The notes: a model not told the origin generated them from the letters alone. Positions 54,889 to 63,660 are shown, counted from the first letter of the stretch. The stretch: DNA of 64,000 nucleotides from Paractinoplanes atraurantiacus (GCF_900215205.1 NZ_OBDY01000025.1:93786-157785); one strand, 5' to 3'. Made by a program: numbers and translations.

Positions 54889-56369
54889 TGTCCACCATGC
54901 GAACCGTCACGGGCCCCACCGAGCGGGTGGTCATCGTCGGCGCCGGCCTGGCCGGCCTGGCCTGCGCTCTCCATCTGGCCGCGGCCGGCCGCCAGGTCAC
55001 TGTCGTCGAGCGCGAGTCGGTGCCGGGCGGCCGGGCCGGGCGGCTGAGCCTTCAGGGGTACGAGTTCGACACCGGCCCGACCGTGCTGACCATGCCCGAG
55101 CTGATCGAGGAACCCCTCGCGGCCGTGGGCGAGAAGCTGTCGGACTGGCTCGAGCTGACCCCGATCGACCCCGCCTACCGGGCCTATTACCCGGACGGGT
55201 CCACGTTGGACGTCAAGACCGACACGGTCCGGATGGCGGCCGAGATCTCCCGTGTCTGCGGTCCCCGCGAGGCCGACGGCTACCTGCGGTTCGTCGACTT
55301 CGCGCGGCAGCTGTGGAAACTCGAGCGCGATCACTTCATCGACCGCAACCTCGACACCCCGGTCGACCTGGTCAACCTCAACCTGCTGAAGCTGCTCGGC
55401 CTCGGCGGTTTCCGCCGGCTCCAGCCGAAGATCAATCAGTACTTCCGTGACCCCCGTACTCAAAGAATCTTCTCTTTCCAGGCGATGTACGCCGGGTTGG
55501 CGCCCCAGGACGCGCTGGCCATCTACGCGGTGATCGCCTATCTCGACTCGGTCGCCGGCGTGTACTTCCCCAAGGGCGGCATGCACGCCGTCCCCAAGGC
55601 GCTGGCCGGCGCGGCTGAGAAACACGGCGTGGAGTTCCGGTACGACACGACGGTCACCCAGGTCACCACGGCGCACGGCCGGGCCGACGGAGTGATCACG
55701 GCCGACGGTGAGCGCATCCCGGCCGACGTGGTCGTCCTCAACCCCGACCTGCCGATCGCCCAGCGCGACCTCCTCCCGCCGCGGCGGCAGCGCAACCTCA
55801 AATACTCGCCCTCCTGCGTCGTGCTGCACATCGGGTCGAACCGGTCGTACAGCAAGATCGCCCACCACAACATCCACTTCGGACACCAGTGGCGCGGCAC
55901 CTTCGACGAGGTGATCAACAAGGGGCTCCTGATGAGCGACCCCTCGCTGCTGGTGACCAACCCCACGCACACCGATCCGACGGTGGCGCCGGACGGCAAG
56001 CAGACCTACTACGTGCTCGCCCCCGCACCCAACCTCGAGGCCGGCCCGATGAACTGGCGCGGCGACCTCGCCCAGCGGTACGCGTCGTCGCTGGTCACGA
56101 CGCTGGAGCAGCGCGGCTACATCGGCTTCGGCGACGGCATCGAGGTGCAGCGGATCATCACGCCGGCCGACTGGCTCGACCAGGGCATGGCCGCGGGCAC
56201 CCCGTTCGCGGCGGCGCACACGTTCGCCCAGACCGGGCCGTTCCGGCCGTCCAACCTGCATCCGACGCTGCCGAACGTGGTCTTCACGGGCTCGGGCACG
56301 CAGCCGGGCGTGGGCGTGCCGATGGTCCTGATCTCGGGGAAGCTGGCAGCCGGGAGGATCACGTCGTGA
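54885..56369 (+). CDS. crtI: Phytoene desaturase/dehydrogenase
   Basis: 494 residues from ATG 54885 (ATGA overlap with crtE); ATG 54897 is an alternative. FAD-binding V-V-I-V-G-A-G-L-A-G-L and E-R-E-S-V-P-G-G-R-A-G at the N-terminus, and C-terminal G-S-G-T-Q-P-G-V-G-V-P-M-V-L-I-S-G, the CrtI bacterial signature. Converts phytoene to lycopene or neurosporene. Confidence 0.95.
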   Translation: MMSTMRTVTGPTERVVIVGAGLAGLACALHLAAAGRQVTVVERESVPGGRAGRLSLQGYEFDTGPTVLTMPELIEEPLAAVGEKLSDWLELTPIDPAYRAYYPDGSTLDVKTDTVRMAAEISRVCGPREADGYLRFVDFARQLWKLERDHFIDRNLDTPVDLVNLNLLKLLGLGGFRRLQPKINQYFRDPRTQRIFSFQAMYAGLAPQDALAIYAVIAYLDSVAGVYFPKGGMHAVPKALAGAAEKHGVEFRYDTTVTQVTTAHGRADGVITADGERIPADVVVLNPDLPIAQRDLLPPRRQRNLKYSPSCVVLHIGSNRSYSKIAHHNIHFGHQWRGTFDEVINKGLLMSDPSLLVTNPTHTDPTVAPDGKQTYYVLAPAPNLEAGPMNWRGDLAQRYASSLVTTLEQRGYIGFGDGIEVQRIITPADWLDQGMAAGTPFAAAHTFAQTGPFRPSNLHPTLPNVVFTGSGTQPGVGVPMVLISGKLAAGRITS

Positions 56370-56953
56370 CGGCGCGTGAGTCGCATCTTGTCGAGCTGGT
56401 CGACGCCGAGGGCGAGGTGCTCGGATCGACCACGGTCGAACAGGCGCACCGGGCGCCGGGGCAGCTGCACCGGGCGTTCTCGGTGTTCCTGCGCGACGAC
56501 TCCGGCCGGGTGCTGCTCCAGCAGCGGGCGGCGGTGAAGACGCGCTTCCCGCTCCGGTGGGCCAACACCTGCTGCGGGCATCCCGGGCCCGGCGAGGACC
56601 TCGCCGTCGCTGCGGGCCGGCGGCTCGGCGAGGAACTGGGCCTGCCGCCCGTGCCGATGGTCGAGGTGGGTGTGTACGCGTACTACGCGGAGGACCCGGC
56701 CACCGGGCGCGTCGAGTACGAGTACGACCACGTGCTGCTGGGTGACCTGCCGGCCGGTGCCCGGCCGGCGCCCGATCCGTCCGAGGTCTCCGATCTGCGG
56801 TGGGTCGACGTCACGGCACTGCTCGACGAGCTGGGTGGCGACTCACGGGCGTACGCACCCTGGCTCGCGGGAGTGACCAACCGCCTGGCCGAGCATCTCT
56901 CCCTGTCGCCTTCGCTGTCCCCATCGCCGCCGGAGCGGTCGGGTGGCCATTGA
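56366..56953 (+). CDS. idi: Isopentenyl-diphosphate delta-isomerase, type 1
   Basis: 195 residues from GTG 56366 (GTGA overlap; GGGAGG upstream). Nudix fold with active-site Cys in N-T-C-C-G-H-P and Glu in E-Y-E-Y-D-H-V-L. Interconverts IPP and DMAPP. Ends with a short S-L-S-P repeat region; its last bases overlap the regulator gene. Confidence 0.95.
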   Translation: MTARESHLVELVDAEGEVLGSTTVEQAHRAPGQLHRAFSVFLRDDSGRVLLQQRAAVKTRFPLRWANTCCGHPGPGEDLAVAAGRRLGEELGLPPVPMVEVGVYAYYAEDPATGRVEYEYDHVLLGDLPAGARPAPDPSEVSDLRWVDVTALLDELGGDSRAYAPWLAGVTNRLAEHLSLSPSLSPSPPERSGGH

Positions 56954-57839
56954 GGGACTGACCGCCGGTGCCGTCGCCCGTCGTCTGGGCGTGGCGGTCA
57001 CGACCTTGAGAACCTGGCATCAGCGGTACGGCTTGGGGCCGAGCTCCCACGTGCCCGGGCACCATCGGCGGTACACCGAGCAGGACCTGGACCGCCTGAG
57101 GGTCATGCAGCAGCTGACCGCCCAGGGCGTGGCCCCGGCCGAGGCCGCCGCGTGGGCGGTCTCGGCCGCCTCGGCTCCGCCCGCACCCTCGCACCGTGAC
57201 GGTGGCGGGCAGGCGATCCCCCTGGGCGCGGCGTCACCGGCCGCGCGCGGCCTGGCCCGGGCCGCCATGCGCCTGGACGCGCCCGCGATGCGCGACATCC
57301 TCGAGGTCGCCATCGCCCAGGACGGGGTGGTCGAAGCCTGGAACCACGTCGCCATGCCGGTCCTGATCGGCATCGGCGAACGCTACGAGGCCACCCGCCG
57401 CTTCGTGGAGGTCGAACACCTGATCTCCCGGACCGTCACCGAGGTGCTCGGGGCGGTGCCCCGCCCACCCGCCGCGGACCAGCCGCCGCGGATCCTGCTC
57501 GCCGCGGCCGACGAGGAACAGCACACGCTCCCGCTGGAAGCTCTGGCGGCGGCCCTGGCCGAGGTCGGCGTACCCAGCCGCCTGCTGGGCCCCCGCGTGC
57601 CCATGGACGCCCTGGCCGACGCGATCGCCCGCACCGGGCCCACAGTGGTCGTGCTGTGGTCGCAGACCCCCAGCACCGGCGACCCCGATCAGCTGCTCCG
57701 GGTGCTGCATTCCGCGCACCCGCCGCTGCTCACCGTGGCCGCCGGCCCCGGCTGGCCCCACGAGCTGCCGGCCGGAGTGGCCCAGCTCACTGACCTCACT
57801 TCAGCCGTGGAAACCCTCACGGCCGCCGCCAATGCCTGA
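56943..57839 (+). CDS. litR: MerR-family B12-binding photoregulator, LitR/CarH type
   Basis: 298 residues from GTG 56943, overlapping idi by 11 bp. MerR domain (1-70): L-T-A-G-A-V-A-R-R-L-G-V-A-V-T-T-L-R-T-W-H-Q-R-Y. Then a four-helix cap and a cobalamin domain with His194 in D-E-E-Q-H-T-L as the likely lower axial ligand. The cap motif of CarH, W-x9-E-H, appears here as Tyr148-x9-Glu158-His159. Such proteins repress carotenoid genes in the dark through adenosylcobalamin and release on illumination. Confidence 0.9.
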   Translation: MAIEGLTAGAVARRLGVAVTTLRTWHQRYGLGPSSHVPGHHRRYTEQDLDRLRVMQQLTAQGVAPAEAAAWAVSAASAPPAPSHRDGGGQAIPLGAASPAARGLARAAMRLDAPAMRDILEVAIAQDGVVEAWNHVAMPVLIGIGERYEATRRFVEVEHLISRTVTEVLGAVPRPPAADQPPRILLAAADEEQHTLPLEALAAALAEVGVPSRLLGPRVPMDALADAIARTGPTVVVLWSQTPSTGDPDQLLRVLHSAHPPLLTVAAGPGWPHELPAGVAQLTDLTSAVETLTAAANA

Positions 57840-57884
57840 GTTCCAGCAGCTCACAGCCATGCCGACCCCCAACGGGATACCGGT

Positions 57885-57914
57885 TTGGAGCCCGGGCCGT
57901 CGATCACGTATGCT
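57885..57914 (+). promoter_or_regulatory. Promoter of the tRNA operon
   Basis: TTGGAG (57885-57890), 18-bp spacer, TATGCT (57909-57914), about 70 bp upstream of tRNA-Glu. Confidence 0.7.
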
Positions 57915-57987
57915 TTCCAAGCCTCAAGCGGGGCCCGGTTGGGGTCTACGCCGCTAAGCATTGCGAACGTGCAATACTGGCGGAGTT

Positions 57988-58060
57988 GCCCTCATCGTCT
58001 AGTGGCCCAGGACGCCGCCCTTTCAAGGCGGTAGCACGGGTTCGAATCCCGTTGGGGGCA
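57988..58060 (+). tRNA. tRNA-Glu (anticodon TTC)
   Basis: Acceptor GCCCTCA pairs with TGGGGGC (one G-U); anticodon stem CCGCC/GGCGG around loop CTTTCAA; T arm GGGTTCGAATCCC. 73 nt including discriminator A; CCA not encoded. Confidence 0.97.
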
Positions 58061-58123
58061 CTGGTAAGTCGGCAGTGTAAGGTATGCCGAGGCACCAGCC
58101 GGTAGGAAAGAAGTACAGAGCAA

Positions 58124-58197
58124 GGTCCTGTGGAGCAGTTGGAGTGCTCGCCGCCCTGTCAAGGCGGAGGTCGCGGGTTCAAGTCCCGTCAGGACCG
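58124..58197 (+). tRNA. tRNA-Asp (anticodon GTC)
   Basis: Acceptor GGTCCTG/CAGGACC, anticodon stem CCGCC/GGCGG around CTGTCAA, T arm GGGTTCAAGTCCC. 74 nt, discriminator G; CCA not encoded. Confidence 0.97.
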
Positions 58198-58207
58198 CAA
58201 CACCCAA

Positions 58208-58284
58208 GGCCAGGTAGCTCAGTTGGTACGAGCGTCCGACTGAAAATCGGAAGGTCGGCGGTTCGACCCCGCCCCTGGCCACCA
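58208..58284 (+). tRNA. tRNA-Phe (anticodon GAA)
   Basis: Acceptor GGCCAGG/CCTGGCC, anticodon loop CTGAAAA, T arm GGTTCGACC. Discriminator A at 58281 is followed by an encoded CCA (58282-58284), unlike the other two. Confidence 0.96.
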
Positions 58285-58308
58285 GGCCTCTCGCCGGGCT
58301 CTGAGCAC

Positions 58309-58345
58309 CGTCCACCTGCGGAAACGCACGGTGGACGTTTTGCTT
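58309..58345 (+). terminator. Terminator of the tRNA operon
   Basis: CGTCCACC (58309-58316) pairs with GGTGGACG (58330-58337), then TTTTGCTTT. Confidence 0.85.
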
Positions 58346-58379
58346 TCCGGGCTGGTCCGCATCTTGCTGCGGACAGGGC

Positions 58380-59372
58380 ATGACATACGGACCCGGTGTT
58401 CGGACTCGGCCTGGCGAATCCGAGATCTTCCCGCCCGATGAGCGCAGCCTCGTCGCGAACACGCTCCGGATACCGTTCCGGTTCGTCTGTTGCCTGGCCT
58501 GGGAAGTGGCGGATCCCCGCAACACCGACCGGCTCGCCGTCCGGGGATCGGGCACGCTGATCGGGGAACGCCACGTGCTGACCTGCGCCCACAACGTTCT
58601 CGACGACTACTCGAACCGCAGTGCGCTGCCCATGCGGTACATCTGGTCGACGAACATGCAGGTCGCACCCGCCCGCAACGACCGGGACCTGCTCGGTCAC
58701 GCTTCCACGGTCCGGACGGCCCGGGTCTCGCCCCTGTGGCGGGCCGCGGCGAACCGGCAGGCGGCCAACGGCAACACGCAGCGTGTGTTCGGGCCTGCCG
58801 AGGGCGACTTCGCCCTCCTGACGCTGGACACGCCGCTGGGTCTGAGATTTCCGCCGGTGGTCACGATGCAGCTGCCGGCCCCTCCGCTGGGCTGGTGGGG
58901 CCATCCTCGTTTCGGCGGCAACACGCGCATCAGGGCCTATGACGCGGACCTGCTCCGCCGGCTGCGGAGACAGAACGTCATGGTCAACCACGCGGGCTAT
59001 CCGATCGACAAGTGCCGGGACCGCCCGGCGCGCGGGCCGGCCACCCCGGCTCAGCTCGCCGCCTGCACAGGGCACATTCCCGACATGCCGGAGTGGCTGG
59101 ATCGCGGATCGACGCAGTGGCTCTCCACGGGCCGGTTGCTCGACCCGGCGCGGATGACCTTCGATCTGGACACGGCTCACGGGCAGAGCGGCGGTCCGGT
59201 GTGGCTGAACTGGCAGGGTTTCCGCAATCTCGTCGCCGTCTTCACCGGCGGGTCCCCGCGCGACACCGCGCCCTTCGACATCGTCGCCAACCAGGGGGTT
59301 CGCCTCACCGAGCCGATCCTGCGGCAGCTGCGGACGTGGATGCGGGCGGACGGCGCCGAGCCGGGATTCTGA
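58380..59372 (+). CDS. Trypsin-like/V8-like serine protease without signal peptide
   Basis: 330 residues from ATG 58380. Chymotrypsin-fold triad visible as His71 in L-T-C-A-H-N, Asp143 in E-G-D-F-A-L-L-T-L-D and Ser270 in G-Q-S-G-G-P-V. The N-terminus is polar and shows no Sec or Tat signal, so it is either cytosolic, exported by another route, or mis-started. Spacing of Asp and Ser is long (127 residues) because of an Arg/Pro-rich insert. Substrate unknown. Confidence 0.85.
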   Translation: MTYGPGVRTRPGESEIFPPDERSLVANTLRIPFRFVCCLAWEVADPRNTDRLAVRGSGTLIGERHVLTCAHNVLDDYSNRSALPMRYIWSTNMQVAPARNDRDLLGHASTVRTARVSPLWRAAANRQAANGNTQRVFGPAEGDFALLTLDTPLGLRFPPVVTMQLPAPPLGWWGHPRFGGNTRIRAYDADLLRRLRRQNVMVNHAGYPIDKCRDRPARGPATPAQLAACTGHIPDMPEWLDRGSTQWLSTGRLLDPARMTFDLDTAHGQSGGPVWLNWQGFRNLVAVFTGGSPRDTAPFDIVANQGVRLTEPILRQLRTWMRADGAEPGF

Positions 59373-60356
59373 TCAGAGGTTCCGCAGGGCCTCTTCGATG
59401 CGGTCGACCGCGGCGAAGTCGCCCAAGCGGCGGGTGACGTAGCCGATGGCCAGGTCGCGGGCGGGGTCGTACCAGCCGGCCGAGCCGCCGGTGCCGCCGT
59501 GACCCCAGCTGCCGTCGGGCTCGAACTGGACGCCGTAGCCCCAGGTCACCTCTTCGCCGATGAACCTGTCGGGGCCCGTGTACTGAGGGACGGGAAGGCT
59601 CGCGGCGCAAGGGCCGGCGTAGAAGCGCGCGACGGCGGTCGCCGTGGTGTGCAGGTTGACCGCCGGGATCGTCGCCTGCCGCCAAAGCGGACTGTTGACC
59701 ACTTCCACGTCGAAGGCGCCCGGCGGGTTGGCGAGCATCGGCGAGCGCGCCAGCGTCGCCTCGCGCCACGACGGCGACGAATATTCGAGCTCGGCGCAGC
59801 GGCCGAGTTCCTCCGTCGTCAGGGCGTAGAGCAGGTCAGGACCGATTTCTTCCCGTACGAATCGAGCGGGCGACCGGCCATCGACGCGGCGCACCAATGC
59901 GCCGAGCAGATGGCCGTACGTCAGCGCGTGCTCCCCGGCCACCGATCCCGGTTCCCAGGCCGGTGCGGCCGCGGCCAGATCGGCGCAGAGCAGATCCCAA
60001 TCCGCCCAGGCCGACGCCGGGCGTGGCACCGGGAACGACGCCAGTCCCGCGGTGTGGCAGAGCACCTGCCGTACGGAAACCGCTGCTTGAAAAGACGGCC
60101 AGTAAGCGGACATCGGTTTGTCCAGGTCGATGCCGAGCAGCAGGACCGCCGCCGCGATGACCGGCTTCCCGGTCGAATAGACATTGACCAGAGTGTCCGT
60201 CGTCCAAGGCTGCGTGCGCGCCGTGTCGCGCCAGCCCTCAGAGATCTCGACGACGGGTTCGCCCTGCTGAAGAACGGTCAAAGCGGACCCGTCTCGGGGG
60301 TCGGTGGCGAAGGCCGTGGCGACGGCCTCGAAACCTGGTGCGATCAAGCCCTCCAT
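59373..60356 (-). CDS. Serine hydrolase of the beta-lactamase/penicillin-binding-like fold
   Basis: 327 residues from ATG 60356, 7 nt after TACCGT on that strand (leaderless fit); GTG 60365 would lie in the hexamer. Nucleophile Ser61 in S-T-G-K (SxxK), a Tyr in L-T-Y-G-H, and H-G-G-T-G-G in the third motif place it with class C-like esterases (EstB/LACTB). No signal peptide. Its stop codon abuts the protease stop. Confidence 0.9.
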   Translation of the reverse strand: MEGLIAPGFEAVATAFATDPRDGSALTVLQQGEPVVEISEGWRDTARTQPWTTDTLVNVYSTGKPVIAAAVLLLGIDLDKPMSAYWPSFQAAVSVRQVLCHTAGLASFPVPRPASAWADWDLLCADLAAAAPAWEPGSVAGEHALTYGHLLGALVRRVDGRSPARFVREEIGPDLLYALTTEELGRCAELEYSSPSWREATLARSPMLANPPGAFDVEVVNSPLWRQATIPAVNLHTTATAVARFYAGPCAASLPVPQYTGPDRFIGEEVTWGYGVQFEPDGSWGHGGTGGSAGWYDPARDLAIGYVTRRLGDFAAVDRIEEALRNL

Positions 60357-60395
60357 CCGGGGCACGGTAACGGGCGCAGATGCTTAGGTGGAGCC

Positions 60396-61745
60396 ATGGG
60401 CGAGATTGAGGTCGACGTTGTCGTCATGGGTCTGGGTGTCGGCGGCGAGGAAGCCGCCGGTCGTCTGGCCGCGGCCGGTCTGAACGTCGTAGGGGTGGAG
60501 AACACACTGGTCGGCGGCGAGTGCCCGTACTGGGGATGTGTGCCGACCAAGATGATGGTGCGGGCGGGGTCGGCGATCGCCGAGGCGTGGCGCATTCCGG
60601 GGCTGGCCGGCGTCGCGACCGTCACCCCCGACTGGGAGCCGGTCGCGAAACGCATCCGCGAGGCCGCCACCGACGACTGGAACGACAAGGTCGCGGTCGA
60701 TCGCTTCACCGGCAAGGGCGGGCATTTCGTGCGCGGCACGGCCGAGGCCGTCGGACCGAACAAAGTCCAGGTCAACGACCAGGTGTACGTGGCCACGCGC
60801 GGCATCGTGATCGCCACCGGCACCTCGGCCGTGATCCCGCCGATCGACGGGCTGGCCGGTACGCCGTACTGGACGAATCGCGACGTTGTCGAGCTCGAGG
60901 TGCTGCCGTCGACGCTCCTGGTGCTCGGCGGCGGCGCCATCGGCGTCGAGCTGGCGCAGGTGCTGGCCCGGTTCGGCGTCCAGGTCACGATCATCGAGGG
61001 GAGCTCGCGGCTGCTCGCCATGGAGGAGCCGGAGTCGTCCGAGGTGGCGGCGACGGCGCTGGCCGCGGACGGCGTGACGATCCGCGCCGGCGTCCACGCG
61101 ACCAAGGTCTCCTACGAAGAGGGCTTCACCGTCTCGCTCGACGACGGCTCGACCCTCACGGGGGAGAAACTGCTGGTGGCGACCGGCCGGGCGGCGCGGC
61201 TGGCCGGCCTCGAAGCGCTCGGCGTCGACACGTCGGCGCGCTTCGTGAAAACCGACGAATGGCTGCGCGCCGGCGACAAGGTCTGGGCGGTCGGCGACGT
61301 CACCGGCAACGGCGCCTTCACCCACATGGCGATGTACGAGGCCGACATCGCGGTCCGCGACATCCTCGGCCAGGGCGGCCCGGCCGCCGACTACCGCGCC
61401 AAGCCGCGGGTCACCTTCATCGACCCGGAGATCGGGGCGGTGGGTCTCACCGAGAAGCAGGCCCGCGACGCCGGCCTGGACGTGCGGGTGGGCTACGTGC
61501 CGCTGTCGTCGACGACGCGCGGCTTCATCCACGGCCCGGGCAACGACGGCTTCATCAAGCTCGTCGCGGCCGGCGGCGTGCTCGTCGGCGCGACCACGGC
61601 CGGTCCGGCGGGCGGCGAGATGATCGGCGCGCTCTCGGTGGCCGTGCACGCGTCGGTGCCGGTGTCCACACTGCACAGCACCATCTGGGCCTACCCGACG
61701 TTCCACCGTGGAATCGGGTCGGCGCTAGAGGGACTTCTCCAGTAG
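60396..61745 (+). CDS. Class I pyridine nucleotide-disulfide oxidoreductase
   Basis: 449 residues from ATG 60396 (GGAG upstream). FAD motif G-L-G-V-G-G-E-E, redox pair Cys43/Cys48 in G-G-E-C-P-Y-W-G-C-V-P-T-K, NAD(P) motif L-G-G-G-A-I-G-V-E-L-A-Q-V and the FAD closing V-W-A-V-G-D-V-T-G. The C-terminal H-P-T-x-x-E of lipoamide dehydrogenases is replaced by A-Y-P-T-F-H-R-G-I, so the usual His-Glu base is missing. Related to mercuric reductase/dihydrolipoamide dehydrogenase; true substrate unknown. Confidence 0.88.
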   Translation: MGEIEVDVVVMGLGVGGEEAAGRLAAAGLNVVGVENTLVGGECPYWGCVPTKMMVRAGSAIAEAWRIPGLAGVATVTPDWEPVAKRIREAATDDWNDKVAVDRFTGKGGHFVRGTAEAVGPNKVQVNDQVYVATRGIVIATGTSAVIPPIDGLAGTPYWTNRDVVELEVLPSTLLVLGGGAIGVELAQVLARFGVQVTIIEGSSRLLAMEEPESSEVAATALAADGVTIRAGVHATKVSYEEGFTVSLDDGSTLTGEKLLVATGRAARLAGLEALGVDTSARFVKTDEWLRAGDKVWAVGDVTGNGAFTHMAMYEADIAVRDILGQGGPAADYRAKPRVTFIDPEIGAVGLTEKQARDAGLDVRVGYVPLSSTTRGFIHGPGNDGFIKLVAAGGVLVGATTAGPAGGEMIGALSVAVHASVPVSTLHSTIWAYPTFHRGIGSALEGLLQ

Positions 61746-62549
61746 CCGCAGATTCGGTACGCCGTGCGCCCCGGCCAGCCGGAGCGCACGGCCGGTCCGG
61801 CGGTCGCTGACCACGATCATGTGCCGGTTGCGGGGCAGGCCGGAGGCGGCCCGCACGATCACCGCGGCCGCGTCGTCGTCCAGGGACCGCAGGTGACCGA
61901 GGTTGAGGTGCACGTCCGGGTCCAGGCGCACGGCCTCGGCCAGCGCGTCCCGCAGGGCGCCGGCCCCGCCGCCGTCGAGCTCGCCGGCGACCCGCACGCC
62001 CGGCGGAACGTGCTGGCGGCAGATCCGCAGCGTCGCGTCCTCGTGGTAGACCGTGGCGGTCACCGTTCTCGGGTGCGTGCGGGACGCGTACGCCAAAGTG
62101 ACCGAATCGAACGCTTCCCGGTCGTATTCGCAGATGGCGGTGATGCCACTGTCGGCGAAGAGCTTGGCGACCTCGTTCTCGAAGACGAGCAGCTGCTCGG
62201 CACCGGCCTGAGGGCGGGCGGCCCAGCACATGTCGAGGGTGACCCGCAGACCGCGCGGGGATCGGTCCCGCTCCGCCGCGAGCCGCCGCACCATGATCGA
62301 CGCGTCCGGTGAGGCGCCGCTGGACCAGAGATCACCGGCCGGCCGGATCTCCTCCTCGGCCGGAACGCCGCGAAGTCGCAGATCGTGGTGAAGAGCGTCC
62401 ACGCTCAGCGCGTCGGTGAAGCACAAAATCCGCTCACCCTGCTGGATGCCGGCGGTGACGAAAGCGGCGAGCAGATCGAGCCGTTCCTCCGTCTCGCTGA
62501 AGGTCAGGCAAGCGTGATCACCCGACTCGAGCCTGTCCACCGCCGTCAT
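61725..62549 (-). CDS. MEDS-STAS two-domain sensor/anti-sigma antagonist-like protein
   Basis: 274 residues from ATG 62549. The N-terminal ~175 residues are a MEDS (DcmR-type sensory) domain: G-D-H-A-C-L-T-F, R-I-L-C-F-T-D, C-E-Y-D-R-E-A-F. The C-terminal ~90 are STAS-like: V-H-L-N-L-G-H-L-R-S-L-D-D-D-A-A-A-V-I-V. The usual phosphorylatable Ser/Thr of SpoIIAA proteins appears as S-L-D-D. Such proteins feed partner-switch control of sigma factors in actinobacteria. Overlaps the convergent oxidoreductase by 21 bp. Confidence 0.85.
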   Translation of the reverse strand: MTAVDRLESGDHACLTFSETEERLDLLAAFVTAGIQQGERILCFTDALSVDALHHDLRLRGVPAEEEIRPAGDLWSSGASPDASIMVRRLAAERDRSPRGLRVTLDMCWAARPQAGAEQLLVFENEVAKLFADSGITAICEYDREAFDSVTLAYASRTHPRTVTATVYHEDATLRICRQHVPPGVRVAGELDGGGAGALRDALAEAVRLDPDVHLNLGHLRSLDDDAAAVIVRAASGLPRNRHMIVVSDRRTGRALRLAGAHGVPNLRLLEKSL

Positions 62550-62599
62550 GAATGGCTGTTACCCCGTTTCACCCGTCATCTATCGGGAACCGCCATCAC

Positions 62600-63439
62600 A
62601 TGCAGATCCTCAACCGGCTCGAAGAGACCCGCTCCCTCGATCCCGTGGTGGAGAAGCTGCAGGCTGCCGTGAGCGCCGCGGTCAAGCCGCAGCGGCTCCG
62701 CGACCTGCTGCACGGCACCTGGCTGGGGCACGCCCTGCACCCGGTGCTGGTGCAGGTGCCGGTGGGCGCGTTCATCTCGTCCGGGATCCTCGATCTCCTG
62801 CCCGGCACCCGGCGGGCGGCCAACACGCTGGTCTTCGTCGGGGTGGCGGGCGCGGCGCCGGCGATCGCGGCGGGCTGGGTCGACTGGTCTCAGATGACGA
62901 AAGACCGGCAGCGCCTGGGCCTCGTGCACGCGTCGGCCAACGCCATCGCGGTCAGCCTCTACGCGGCCTCGCTGGTCGCCCGCCTGCGCGGACGGTCGGG
63001 GCGGGCGCTGAGCTTCGCCGGTCTGTCGGTGGCCGGGCTGGGTGCCTATCTCGGGGGTCATTTGTCGTACGCCCGTGGGGCGGGCGTGAATCAGGCGGCG
63101 CCGGCGCTGGCGCGGATCCCCACCGAGCCCACGGTCGTCGGATCGCTCGCGTCGATGCCGGAGGGGAAGCCGTTCGTACGGAACGTCGAGGACGTGCCCG
63201 TGCTCTTCTACCGTCTGGGCGACCGGGTGACGGCGATGATCGAGGCCTGTGGGCACGAGACGGGGCCGCTCGGTGAGGGCGACGTCGTGGGTTCGGGGAC
63301 GGACGCGTGTGTGGTCTGCCCCTGGCACGGGAGTGTCTTCCGGCTTACCGACGGTGGTGTCGTGCACGGTCCGGCCGCCAGTGATCAGCCGCTGCTGCGG
63401 GTCCAGGTGGCCGACGGCGTCGTCTCGGTGTCCGTTTAG
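62600..63439 (+). CDS. DUF2231 membrane domain fused to a Rieske [2Fe-2S] domain
   Basis: 279 residues from ATG 62600. Residues ~45-170 form the DUF2231 four-helix module (G-H-A-L-H-P-V-L-V-Q-V-P-V-G-A-F, A-A-G-W-V-D-W). Residues ~185-279 are a Rieske ferredoxin: C-G-H-E-T-G and C-P-W-H-G-S supply two Cys and two His ligands. Likely a membrane-tethered electron carrier; redox partner unknown. Diverges from the MEDS-STAS gene, 50 bp apart. Confidence 0.88.
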   Translation: MQILNRLEETRSLDPVVEKLQAAVSAAVKPQRLRDLLHGTWLGHALHPVLVQVPVGAFISSGILDLLPGTRRAANTLVFVGVAGAAPAIAAGWVDWSQMTKDRQRLGLVHASANAIAVSLYAASLVARLRGRSGRALSFAGLSVAGLGAYLGGHLSYARGAGVNQAAPALARIPTEPTVVGSLASMPEGKPFVRNVEDVPVLFYRLGDRVTAMIEACGHETGPLGEGDVVGSGTDACVVCPWHGSVFRLTDGGVVHGPAASDQPLLRVQVADGVVSVSV

Positions 63440-63479
63440 CTGCGCTGACCTGCGCATACGTGAGACAGTGGTACCCAGT

Positions 63480-63508
63480 TTGGCGGCCCGGGAACGAGCC
63501 TGTAATGT
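63480..63508 (+). promoter_or_regulatory. rrn promoter P1
   Basis: TTGGCG (63480-63485), 17-bp spacer, TAATGT (63503-63508) within TGTAATGTT (extended -10). Confidence 0.6.
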
Positions 63509-63660
63509 TTTGCGAGCCGGCAGGGAAACGGGCGAGGCAAGCGGAGCGATTCGCTTGACGGCCGTCCTGCCAAATCCTTCGAACTGCGGATCGCAGCGAT
63601 GCTGCGCGCTTCAGGACGGGGAGGCACTAGGGCAGATCGGCACCAACCGGGAGATACCGG

